From assembly GCF_963526985.1 (NCBI RefSeq), contig NZ_CAURPW010000004.1:1-64000 (forward strand): a stretch of 64,000 nt of DNA. The letters are read 5' to 3'. The translations under genes were made by a program, and so were the position numbers. Positions 17,708-26,400 of this stretch are shown here, piece after piece. The stretch is from an uncultured Campylobacter sp. Its GTDB lineage: Bacteria > Campylobacterota > Campylobacteria > Campylobacterales > Campylobacteraceae. How positions within the stretch are numbered: position 1 is the first letter of the stretch; each line of letters opens with the position of its first letter. Under the pieces are notes generated by a model. That model had not been told where the DNA came from. It saw only the letters and a program-made list of their open reading frames with translations, and did not search any database.

Positions 17708-18856
17708 TTACGCCTCCTCTTTGTCTTTAGCAAAAATGCTTACCGCGGCGTGCGCTGCTATACCGATACCTGCGAGCGCCAGCACTCCGATGCCGATTTT
17801 ATCGCTGACGTTATCGGCGCCTAGGCCTAAAACGGTGTTAAACAGCCTATCTGCCATCGGCTCCTCAAAAGGCCCCATCGTATCCCAAAAATCAGGCTCC
17901 GAGCAACCTATACAGCCGTGACCCGCCTGCACCGGCCAGCTAGTGTGTTGATTAAATCTCTCGCGCGAGCAGTTGTTAAACGTATATGGGCCTTTGCAAC
18001 CGACTTTATAGAGGCAGTAGCCGTTTTTTGCGCCCTCGTCGCCAAAGGTCTGCACGAACTCGCCCGCGTCAAAATGCCCTCTTCGCTCGCAAAGATCGTG
18101 AATCCTAAGTCCGTAAGCCCACTTTGGACGGTTAAATACGTCAAGTGCGGGCAAAGTACCGAAAAGTATGTAGTGAAGGACGTTGCCCACGATATTTTTC
18201 TCGCTAGGAGGACAGCCCGGGACGTTTATGACCGGTTTTGAGGTTACTTTTGATAGACCGACGGAATTTGACGGATTTGGCTTTGCAGCTTGCACTCCGC
18301 CGAAGCTCGAACAGGTACCGATAGCAAATATCGCCGCGGCGTTTTCGCTCGCGTGCTTTGCGTGATGAAGGCCGCTAAGCCCCAAAGGACCGACCGTTAG
18401 ATAGTTTTCCGTCTCGCCCGTAGGTATGCCGCCCTCGACTAGCAGGATGTATCTGTCTTTGTATTTTTCGATCGCGCTTTCTAGGTTTTCCTCGGCCTGC
18501 CAGCCTGCCGCAGCCATCACGGTTTCGTGATACTCGAGGCTGATGTAGTCAAAAATCAAGCTATCTATACTCGGCGCATCGGTGCGAAGCAAACTCTCGC
18601 TGCATCCGGTGCACTCGGCCATGTGTAGCCATATCACGGGCAGTCTATCGCTAAGCTCGGCAGCCCTAGCCACGGTTGGCGCCATAGATGCCGGTAGCGC
18701 CATAAACGCCGTCATCGCGCCCGCCCATTTCATAAAATCGCGCCTACTAAATCCGCTTTTCTTTAAAGCTTCGCCGATCGATCCGTTTTTTAGAGCCGGA
18801 AGCGCGGCAAGCACGCTAAGCCTCTCGTTTATCCTAACTAGGACATCGTCTCTCAT
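17708..18856 (-). CDS. hydA: NiFe-hydrogenase small subunit HydA (Tat substrate)
   Basis: HydA holds the Fe-S clusters that conduct electrons from HydB to HydC. The 382-aa precursor has a Tat signal (FSRRDFMKWAGAM, then a hydrophobic stretch ending ARA), ECTGCSESLLR for the proximal cluster and further Cys motifs (CPPSEKN, CSRERFNQH, GCIGCSEPDFW). A C-terminal membrane anchor (IGIGVLALAGIGIAAHAAVSI) follows. I chose ATG 18854-18856 because CAAGGAGAGAGC precedes it; the upstream ATG at 18883 would add nine residues with no good site. It is first in the hydABCDE-hypF-nikR run. Confidence 0.97.
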   Translation of the reverse strand: MRDDVLVRINERLSVLAALPALKNGSIGEALKKSGFSRRDFMKWAGAMTAFMALPASMAPTVARAAELSDRLPVIWLHMAECTGCSESLLRTDAPSIDSLIFDYISLEYHETVMAAAGWQAEENLESAIEKYKDRYILLVEGGIPTGETENYLTVGPLGLSGLHHAKHASENAAAIFAIGTCSSFGGVQAAKPNPSNSVGLSKVTSKPVINVPGCPPSEKNIVGNVLHYILFGTLPALDVFNRPKWAYGLRIHDLCERRGHFDAGEFVQTFGDEGAKNGYCLYKVGCKGPYTFNNCSRERFNQHTSWPVQAGHGCIGCSEPDFWDTMGPFEEPMADRLFNTVLGLGADNVSDKIGIGVLALAGIGIAAHAAVSIFAKDKEEA

Positions 18857-18892
18857 GCTCTCTCCTTGGGGTAAAATTTGCATTTTGGCATG

Positions 18893-18975
18893 TTTGATAA
18901 CAGAGTAAATTTGTCTTTAATTATTATCAAATAGCTTTAAATATTGAAATATTACAACTAAAATTTAAAATTCTA
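18893..18975 (-). promoter_or_regulatory. possible hydA promoter and operator region
   Basis: This A+T-rich region upstream of hydA holds two dyads: TTTGATAA (18893-18900) with TTATCAAA (18924-18931), and AATATTGAAATATT (18940-18953). On the minus strand a TAGAAT box (18970-18975) could be the -10, giving a leader of about 105 nt. The dyads would then lie downstream of the start site, as for a repressor. Which regulator binds (NikR, Fur-like or other) cannot be told. Confidence 0.35.
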
Positions 18976-19176
18976 TATTTAGTAAAAGAACTAGTTTTAA
19001 TAATTAAGTATATTGTTATTTTAGTGATATTTTTGCAAAGAAAGCTCTAAAAATAATTAAAGTATAAAAAGATAAATTTAATAAAGTATTTTTACATTTT
19101 GATATTTTAAAATCAAAATCGCCCTATTTCTTAATTGGTTTCAAGTTTTTAAAATTTGAAATGCAAATTTACGGCG

Positions 19177-19578
19177 TCAAATTTTATCCTGGCCGCCTTG
19201 CATTTCTAAAATTCGCGCGCTTATTTGCATTATCTGCGCAAACACCGCCCCCTTTTGCGTCTCAAGCGATGCCGCAATGTCTTTTGCGTATGGATTTTTG
19301 CTCGCTTTTACACGCTTTATAGCCGCTTCAAGCTCTTTTAACCGTTTTTGCAGTTTTTCTAGCTGCTTTTTTAGGATATCGGCGCTACTTTCGCCCTCGT
19401 TTGCGCCGCTGAGCGAATTTGACGCATCGCTCAAAATATCGCCCCTATCGCCGCTTTGCAAATTTACGCTTTTTAAATTTAGCGCGCCTGCGTTTAAATT
19501 TGCCGCACCAGCCGCCGCTGAGCTTTTGCCGACGCTCATCAAATTTGAGTTTAAATTTATGTTTAGTTTTACATCCAT
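19177..19578 (-). CDS. small coiled-coil protein, FlxA-like
   Basis: A 133-aa protein with ATG 19576-19578 after AAAGGTACGGCG; a longer ORF to 19716 lacks a site. The N-terminal half is low complexity (AANLNAGALNLKSVNLQSG), partly encoded by AAATTT hexamers. Residues about 60-130 form a charged coiled coil (KKQLEKLQKRLKELEAAIKR) ending QISARILEMQGG, which resembles FlxA-like proteins of unknown function. No signal peptide. It follows fumC on the same strand after about 150 bp. Confidence 0.7.
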   Translation of the reverse strand: MDVKLNINLNSNLMSVGKSSAAAGAANLNAGALNLKSVNLQSGDRGDILSDASNSLSGANEGESSADILKKQLEKLQKRLKELEAAIKRVKASKNPYAKDIAASLETQKGAVFAQIMQISARILEMQGGQDKI

Positions 19579-19726
19579 CGCCGTACCTTTAAATTTAAAA
19601 GTATATCGGCAAATTTGAGTAAAATTTAAGGCGCAACCGTAAATTTCGCTCTCAAATTTATGGATTTTAAAGAAGGCTCGGCAAAATCGCCCAAATCCCG
19701 CCGAGCTCAAAAGCAAAGCGCCAAAT

Positions 19727-21154
19727 TTATTCTTTCGGCGCTATCATATCCTCAGGCACCACCCACGCGTCAAATTCCTCGGCGGTTAATATGCCAGATC
19801 TTATCGCTTCCTCGCGCAGAGTCGTGCCGTTATGGTGCGCGGTTTTGGCGATCTTGGCGGCATTTGCGTAGCCGATGTGCGGATTTAGCGCGGTTACTAG
19901 CATCAGACTTTCGTGCAGCAGTTTGTCGATTTTCGCGGCGTTTGCCGTGATGCCGCAAGCGCAGTGTTTCTCAAAGCTGTTCATCGCGTCGCTTAGCAGG
20001 CGGATGCTTTGGATGAGGTTGTACGTGAGCACCGGCTTAAAGACGTTTAGCTCGAAGTTGCCCTGGCTTGCGGCGACGGAGATCGAGACGTGGTTGCCCA
20101 TTACCTGCGCCGCTACCATCGTGACGGCTTCGCACTGCGTCGGATTTACCTTGCCCGGCATTATCGAGCTTCCGGGCTCGTTTTCGGGGATGTTTATCTC
20201 GCCGATGCCGCATCTTGGCCCGCTTGCCAGCCAGCGCACGTCGTTTGCGATCTTCATCAAATTTGCCGCCAGACCGTTTAGCGCGCCGCTTAAAAATACC
20301 TCGGCGTCGTGGCTGGTTAGGCCGTGAAATTTATTCGGATGGGATTTAAATTTAAACGCCGTGCCCGTTAGCGCGTTTAGCTCGTCGCTTACCATCTCGC
20401 TAAATTTCGGGTGCGAGTTTAGCCCCGTGCCCACCGCGGTACCGCCGATGGCAAGCTCCTCTAAAAACGGCATAGTAGCTAGGATCTGCGCCTTGCTAGC
20501 CTTTAGCATATGCGCGTAGCCGCTAAATTCCTGTCCGAGCGTGAGCGGCGTGGCGTCTTGCAGGTGAGTGCGGCCGATCTTTACGATCTCTGCAAACTCG
20601 GCGGTCTTTTTATCCAGCGTCGCTTCTAGTTTTTCTATCGCGGGCAATAGTTTTTTTTGAAGCTCGAGCACAAAGGCTATTCGCATCGCCGTAGGATAGG
20701 TGTCGTTTGAGCTCTGGCCTTTATTTACGTGATCGTTTGGGTGCACGAATTTTGCGTCTTTGGCGTCCAGCGCCGCCTTATCGCGGAAATTTAGCCCTAA
20801 AATATCCATCGCGCGGTTTGAAACGACCTCGTTTAAATTCATATTCGACTGCGTGCCAGAGCCCGTCTGCCACACGACTAGAGGGAAATTTCCGTCCAGC
20901 TTGCCGTTTAAAATTTCATCGCACGCCTGCGCGATCGCCTCGGTACGAGGCTCGTCTAGGCGGCCCAGCTTGCGATTAACCAGCGCGCACGCCTTTTTTA
21001 GATAGGCAAAGCCCTCTATGACCTCTCTTGGCATCGTCTCCAGCCCTACTCCGATCTCGAAATTTTCATGGCTGCGCTGCGTCTGCGCTCCCCAATACTT
21101 GTCGTTCGGAACCTTTACCTCGCCCATCGTGTCTTTTTCTATTCTATATTCCAC
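19727..21154 (-). CDS. fumC: fumarate hydratase class II
   Basis: FumC interconverts fumarate and malate in the citric acid cycle and feeds fumarate respiration. The 475-aa protein is slightly longer than typical (about 463 aa). It has the superfamily signature GSSIMPGKVNP at about 330, the catalytic-His region KIGRTHLQDATPLTLGQE and TGSGTQSNMNLNEV. Start is GTG at 21152-21154 after AAAGGAGAAAACC. It is transcribed divergently from pbpC. Fumarate metabolism next to a hydrogenase locus fits H2-driven fumarate reduction, but the genes are in separate transcripts. Confidence 0.97.
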   Translation of the reverse strand: MEYRIEKDTMGEVKVPNDKYWGAQTQRSHENFEIGVGLETMPREVIEGFAYLKKACALVNRKLGRLDEPRTEAIAQACDEILNGKLDGNFPLVVWQTGSGTQSNMNLNEVVSNRAMDILGLNFRDKAALDAKDAKFVHPNDHVNKGQSSNDTYPTAMRIAFVLELQKKLLPAIEKLEATLDKKTAEFAEIVKIGRTHLQDATPLTLGQEFSGYAHMLKASKAQILATMPFLEELAIGGTAVGTGLNSHPKFSEMVSDELNALTGTAFKFKSHPNKFHGLTSHDAEVFLSGALNGLAANLMKIANDVRWLASGPRCGIGEINIPENEPGSSIMPGKVNPTQCEAVTMVAAQVMGNHVSISVAASQGNFELNVFKPVLTYNLIQSIRLLSDAMNSFEKHCACGITANAAKIDKLLHESLMLVTALNPHIGYANAAKIAKTAHHNGTTLREEAIRSGILTAEEFDAWVVPEDMIAPKE

Positions 21155-21186
21155 GGTTTTCTCCTTTGCTTAAATTAATATTTGAA

Positions 21187-21192
21187 ATTATA
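21187..21192 (-). promoter_or_regulatory. -10 element of fumC
   Basis: ATTATA as written reads TATAAT on the minus strand, 33 nt upstream of the fumC GTG. It lies back to back with the pbpC promoter. Confidence 0.5.
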
Positions 21193-21241
21193 TATCAATT
21201 ATCATAAATTTAATCTTTCGAGATTTTACGCGCAAATTCGA

Positions 21242-21247
21242 TATAAT
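21242..21247 (+). promoter_or_regulatory. -10 element of pbpC, very close to the start codon
   Basis: A perfect TATAAT ends only six bases before the pbpC ATG at 21254. Transcription would start at or next to the A of the ATG, giving a leaderless or nearly leaderless mRNA. No AAGGA-type ribosome site precedes that ATG, which agrees with this. Confidence 0.5.
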
Positions 21248-21253
21248 CGCGAA

Positions 21254-23422
21254 ATGAAAAGAGTTTTAGCTAAATTTATCAAATTTTTTCTCGCCTTTGT
21301 CCTGCTTTGCTTCGTAGTTTTTTTGGCGCTTGATTACGCTTATCCGCTCGACGTCAAGGCGCTAAAGCGGGAAAATTCGCTCATACTTTTTGATAAAAAC
21401 GGCCAAATCATAGCCCTTCGGCCTAGCAGCGACGAAATTTGGAGATTTGAGGCTAAAGACGTCCCGCAGACGCTAAAAGATAGCGTTATTTTGTTTGAGG
21501 ACAAATTTTTCTACTACCACATCGGCGTAAATCCATTCGCCATGATCCGCGCTGCCGCGCATAATCTCACGCACTCTAACCGCATCGGCGCATCCACGAT
21601 CACTATGCAAGTCGCGCGCATGATGAAGCGAGATGAACGCACCTATGCGAATAAATTTAAAGAAATCTTTACCGCGCTTCAGCTTGAGTGGCATTACAGC
21701 AAGGACGAAATTTTAGATTTTTACTTTAACCTCGCTCCATACGGCGGAAATATCGAGGGCGCGGCGGCTGCGGCGAGGTTTTATTTCGGCAAGGACTTGA
21801 GCGAGCTTAGTATCGCAGAGTGCGCGCTTTTAAGCACGATCCCCAAAAACCCCAACGCCAACCGCCTAGATAAAAAATCAAACATCAACGCGCTAAAAAA
21901 CCGCGCCATTAAGCTGCTTTATAAAGCCGGCGCGATAGATCAAAGCGCATTCCAAAGAGCGCAAAGGGAGCCGTTTAAAAACAAACGCTACGATGCTGTT
22001 TATAAGGCCAGGCACTACGCCGCGCAAGCTCTAAAAAACGGCGTTACGCACTCGAGCTTAGATCTAAATTTGCAAATTTTACTCGAAAACGCGATAAAAA
22101 ATACCGCAGCCTCGCTAAAATCAAAAGACGCAAATAACGCCGCAGGGATAATCATCGACAACAAAAATATGAGCGTAGCCGCATACGTAGGCTCGCACGA
22201 CTGGCGCGCTGCGCAGGGGCAAAACGACGGCGTAATGATGAGTAGAAACGTTGGCTCCACGCTAAAGCCGTTTATATTTTCTCTAGGACTAGACGAGGGG
22301 TTCATCACGCCAAAAAGCCAGATGATAGATACCGAGATTTTCCTCGGAGAATACGCGCCTAAAAACTACGACAGTAGGTTTTTCGGTATCATATCGGCGA
22401 CCGAGGCGCTAGCGCTTAGCCTAAATATCCCCGCCGTTAGCCTAAACAACAAGCTTGGCGAAAATTCGCTCTACGAGCTGCTTTCGCGCGTGCATTTGGT
22501 GAGCCGTCCAAAGGAATTTTACGCAGATAGTATTGCGCTTGGAAGCGCGGAGATGAGCTTGCTAAACTTAGCCCATCTCTACACGATCTACGCAAACGGC
22601 GGCGAGCTAAAACCGCTTGAAGTCGCAGGAAAGACGCTTAGCGGCTACGGACGACTAATCAGCCCGCAAAGCGCGTATCTAACCTCAAAGATGCTCTCCT
22701 CCGCCTCCCGCAGTTATCTAGGCGTCGCGTGGCAATACGCCGAAAATACGCCTCAAATAGCCTTTAAAACCGGCACCAGCTACGGCTCGCGCGATATCTA
22801 TACGATAGGCGTAAATAGCGACTACACGGTTGCTGTGTGGTTTGGTAACTTTAACGGCAAAAAGACGCAAAATTTAAGCGGATTTAGCGACGCCTCGCGC
22901 ACGGTTTTTGACGTATTTAAGCTGCTGGCTCAAAAGCAAAAATTATCTTTTATGAGCGCTCCAAGCGGCATAGAGAGCAAAAAAACCTGCCTTGACGCGT
23001 TTAAATTTAAAGAGTGCAAAGACGAGGAAGACGACTGGCTGATAGAAGGCGTGGAGCTAAAAGACGTTTGCGAAAGTATCAGGAGCGAAGAGGTCGGGTT
23101 TTTACTCAAAAACGGCGCTATAACGCAAGCAGACATCAAAGATAGTCCTTGTTATTATAAATTTAAAAGCTATAAACCTCTCGTTGCCATGCCGACGAAT
23201 AATCAAATTTTGCTAAGCGATGAGAATTTAACTAAAGTTATGCTAAAATGCTACGCTTATATCGGCGACGAGATATATCTAAAGATAGACGAAAACGAGT
23301 GGGAAAAAGTAAAAAACGCTAGCGAAAATACGTTAAATTTAACGCAAGGCAAACACAAGCTCGGATGTCTGGACGAAAACTCGAATCTAAGCGAAATAAA
23401 CATGGAAATAAGGAGATTTTAA
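21254..23422 (+). CDS. pbpC: penicillin-binding protein 1C (glycosyltransferase/transpeptidase-like)
   Basis: A 722-aa bifunctional class A PBP of the 1C type. An N-terminal membrane anchor (about 8-28) is followed by a GT51 transglycosylase domain (catalytic Glu near residue 82 in FEDKFFYYH; GASTITMQVARM) and a transpeptidase domain (STLK at 335-338, SLN in LSLNIPAVS, KTGTS at 505). The C-terminal part resembles the BiPBP_C domain. I chose ATG 21254; a TTG-started extension to 21182 is unlikely. It overlaps the macroglobulin gene by TAATG, the classical pbpC-alpha-2-macroglobulin pairing also seen in E. coli. Confidence 0.93.
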   Translation: MKRVLAKFIKFFLAFVLLCFVVFLALDYAYPLDVKALKRENSLILFDKNGQIIALRPSSDEIWRFEAKDVPQTLKDSVILFEDKFFYYHIGVNPFAMIRAAAHNLTHSNRIGASTITMQVARMMKRDERTYANKFKEIFTALQLEWHYSKDEILDFYFNLAPYGGNIEGAAAAARFYFGKDLSELSIAECALLSTIPKNPNANRLDKKSNINALKNRAIKLLYKAGAIDQSAFQRAQREPFKNKRYDAVYKARHYAAQALKNGVTHSSLDLNLQILLENAIKNTAASLKSKDANNAAGIIIDNKNMSVAAYVGSHDWRAAQGQNDGVMMSRNVGSTLKPFIFSLGLDEGFITPKSQMIDTEIFLGEYAPKNYDSRFFGIISATEALALSLNIPAVSLNNKLGENSLYELLSRVHLVSRPKEFYADSIALGSAEMSLLNLAHLYTIYANGGELKPLEVAGKTLSGYGRLISPQSAYLTSKMLSSASRSYLGVAWQYAENTPQIAFKTGTSYGSRDIYTIGVNSDYTVAVWFGNFNGKKTQNLSGFSDASRTVFDVFKLLAQKQKLSFMSAPSGIESKKTCLDAFKFKECKDEEDDWLIEGVELKDVCESIRSEEVGFLLKNGAITQADIKDSPCYYKFKSYKPLVAMPTNNQILLSDENLTKVMLKCYAYIGDEIYLKIDENEWEKVKNASENTLNLTQGKHKLGCLDENSNLSEINMEIRRF

Positions 23423-26400
23423 TGAACTATAAACTCATGGGCTTAAGCCTAAGTTGCGTTTTGGCGGCGAATTTAAGCGCCTTTACGCTTGAGGGCGGAA
23501 GCAAAATTCTAGAAGGCGGCGCGGTAAGCCTAGGCGTAGAATACGCGCAAAAAGACGAGTCTTTAATCGGCAAAGTAACGCACAAAAAGATAATCGAGTG
23601 TTCGCCAGAAATCAGCGGCGCCTTTGAATACGGCTCGGACTCTATCTTGTTTTATCCAAAAAAACCGCTGGCAAAGGGCGTAAGCTACTCGTGCAAAAAA
23701 GGCGAAAGCAAGGTTAAAATTTACGGCGGAGATTTTGAGCTCTCGGGCATAACCGAGTACGCCAAAGATACCTTTTTAGCGGTATTTAACGACGAGGTTA
23801 GCGAGGAAGAATTTACGGCGAATTTTAAAATTTACGATAAGCAAAATTTGGCCAAGCAAAACATCAAATACAAAATCGTAGCCAAAACTCCTAAAAGCTT
23901 TCAAATAAAGCTACTTGAAAAAGGCGAAAATTTGGCATTTGCCGTCTCTAAAAATCTAAAAAGCAAGGCCGGCGCAAACCTAAACGACGACTACGAGGCG
24001 ACTAACGAGCCTGAAGAACAAGAAAAATTCGTCGATAACGTCAAGGCAGAAACTATGTTTTTAGATGACGTCAGAGCCGTTAGTTTAGAGGGCGGCAAGC
24101 TAGGCATTAGGATATTTTTAAACGACTGGCTCGATACTTACAACCTAAACAAATACGTAAAAATAGACGGTATAAAAAATCTACAAGTAGGCGAACTGGA
24201 ATACACCGATAACAGCGATACGAAATACTACCGCTACGTCGATATAACCAGCGACGAACTAAAGCCTCAAACCGAGTACAAAGTCACGCTAAAAAAAGGC
24301 TTTGGCGATGATTATAGAATTTTGCGAGAAGATGCTGAGTTTAGCGTCAAAACCGGCGATTATAAGCCGTTTTTGGATTTTACCGATAAAGGCTCTTATT
24401 TATCTAGCGCCGGCGAAATCGGCGTAAAAGGCGTAAATTTAAATACCGCTAAAGTCGTCGTAGAAAAGCTAAAAGAGCCGAATTTAAGATATTTTTTAAA
24501 TTTTACCCAAACTCCGCTTGACGACTACGTAGAAGAAGTCGCAAGCAAAAACTACGACCTAGGCGGCGCTCAAAACGAGATGCAAAAATACAAAATAAAG
24601 CTTGACTTTGCCGAAGGCGGCGACGGAGTTTATCTAGTCACGATCTACTACGATAAAGATAAAAGCGCCAAAAAAGCCGTCTATCTAACCGACATCGGCC
24701 TAAGCGCGAAAATTTCAAAAGACGAGGTGTTTTTATTTGCCAACCGCCTAAGTAAAAACGAAGTCGTCGCAAACGCGGACGTTAAAATTTACTCTGCCAA
24801 AAATAGCCTCATCGCAAGCGGTATCACAAACGACGAGGGCGTGTTTAAATTTAACAAAAAAGACATCGGCAAAGACGTAGCAAGCGCGGTCGTAACGCTA
24901 GGCAAGGAGCAAAGCTTCATCGCTCTATCGCAAAACAAACGCCTAAACGAGGAGTCGAATTTAGACGTTCAAGATAGAAGCGAAATTTACGACGCTTATT
25001 TGCATTTTGCCAGCGACATCATCCGCCCGCAGGAAAATATAAAAGGCGAGATCATCATCAAAAACGCGCTGTTTAAAGGGCTAGCAAATATGCCAGTTAA
25101 GCTAAAAATCAAAGATCCGCAAAATAAAACGATCCTGGATAAAAGCGTAAATACTACCGAGCTTGGCGTCATAAATTTCGACGAGCCGGTAAACTCGGGG
25201 CTAACGGGCTCGTTTAGGCTTGAGATAATCTTTGCTAACAAGCTCATAGATAGCTACGACTTTTCCGTAGAGTCTTTTACCCCGCAACGCATCAAAAACG
25301 AGGTTAGCCTCGAAAAAGAAATTTACGCTCTAGGCGATGTTATGGACGTTAAATTGCAAAGCGCGTATCTTTTCGGCGGCGCGGCGGCAAATCTAAAGGG
25401 CGACGTAACGATAAATCTATATCAACAAGACTACAAAAACGATAAATTTAAAGATTATAAATTTAGCAACGACGAATACGCCGCAAACGGCCTAGACCAA
25501 AGCGTCAAGCAAGTAGAACTAGACGATGAGGGCAAGGGCGAAACCGTATTTAAGCTGGAAAATAAATCCAAAATCGCAAGCGTTTTAAAAGGCGCGGCGG
25601 TCTTTAACATAAACGACGACGGCAAAAACGTAAGCGCTAGCAAGAACTTTAACGTTTATCCGTTTGACGCGATGGTGGGAGTAAAAGCAAACGATACCTA
25701 CATCGACTCAAACTCTAAACTAACGCTAAATTTGGTAAGTATCGATCCGTTTAAGGACGAGGAGATAAAAGACAGACAAAAAGCTATCGAGATAAAAAAA
25801 GAAATCTGGGACTACAACTACGATAAAGACGGCTATCTAAGATGGCACAGTCGCTACGAAAAGGTCTTTAGCGATACCCTTAGCGGAAACGAGTTCGTCT
25901 ACGACTTTAAGCAAAGCGGCGATTACGTCGTTACGGTTTCAGACATCCTTAGCGGCCATTCGGCGAATTTAAACATTTACGTCAGCGGCTGGGATTACGG
26001 CGAAACGCTACAGCCGACAAAAGAGCTGGCAAAAGCCAAAATCAAGCTAAACAAAAAAATCTATAAAAAAGGCGACGAGCTAATAGCAGACGTAAGCTCC
26101 GTGCTAAAAAGCGGTATCGCTATCGTCACGCTAGAATCTGGCGACGTCAAAAAATATAAAGTCGTAAACGTCCAAAACAACGTCGCAAGCGCTAAATTTA
26201 ACCTTGATTTCGACTTTGAGGGGCTTTACGTCACGGCCTCGGTCGTGCGCGTAGCGGACAACGATACTCTGCCGTTTAGAACCTACGATAAAATCTACGT
26301 AAAGGCCGATAAATCCTACCGCAGAGCAAATACGCTCATAGAAGCGCCAAAAACCGTAAGATCAAACTCCAAATTTAAAGCTAGCGTAAAAACCGAGCCA

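Noticed and set aside
20707..21005. Two overlapping plus-strand ORFs opposite fumC
   Set aside because: They are antisense shadows within a complete fumC.
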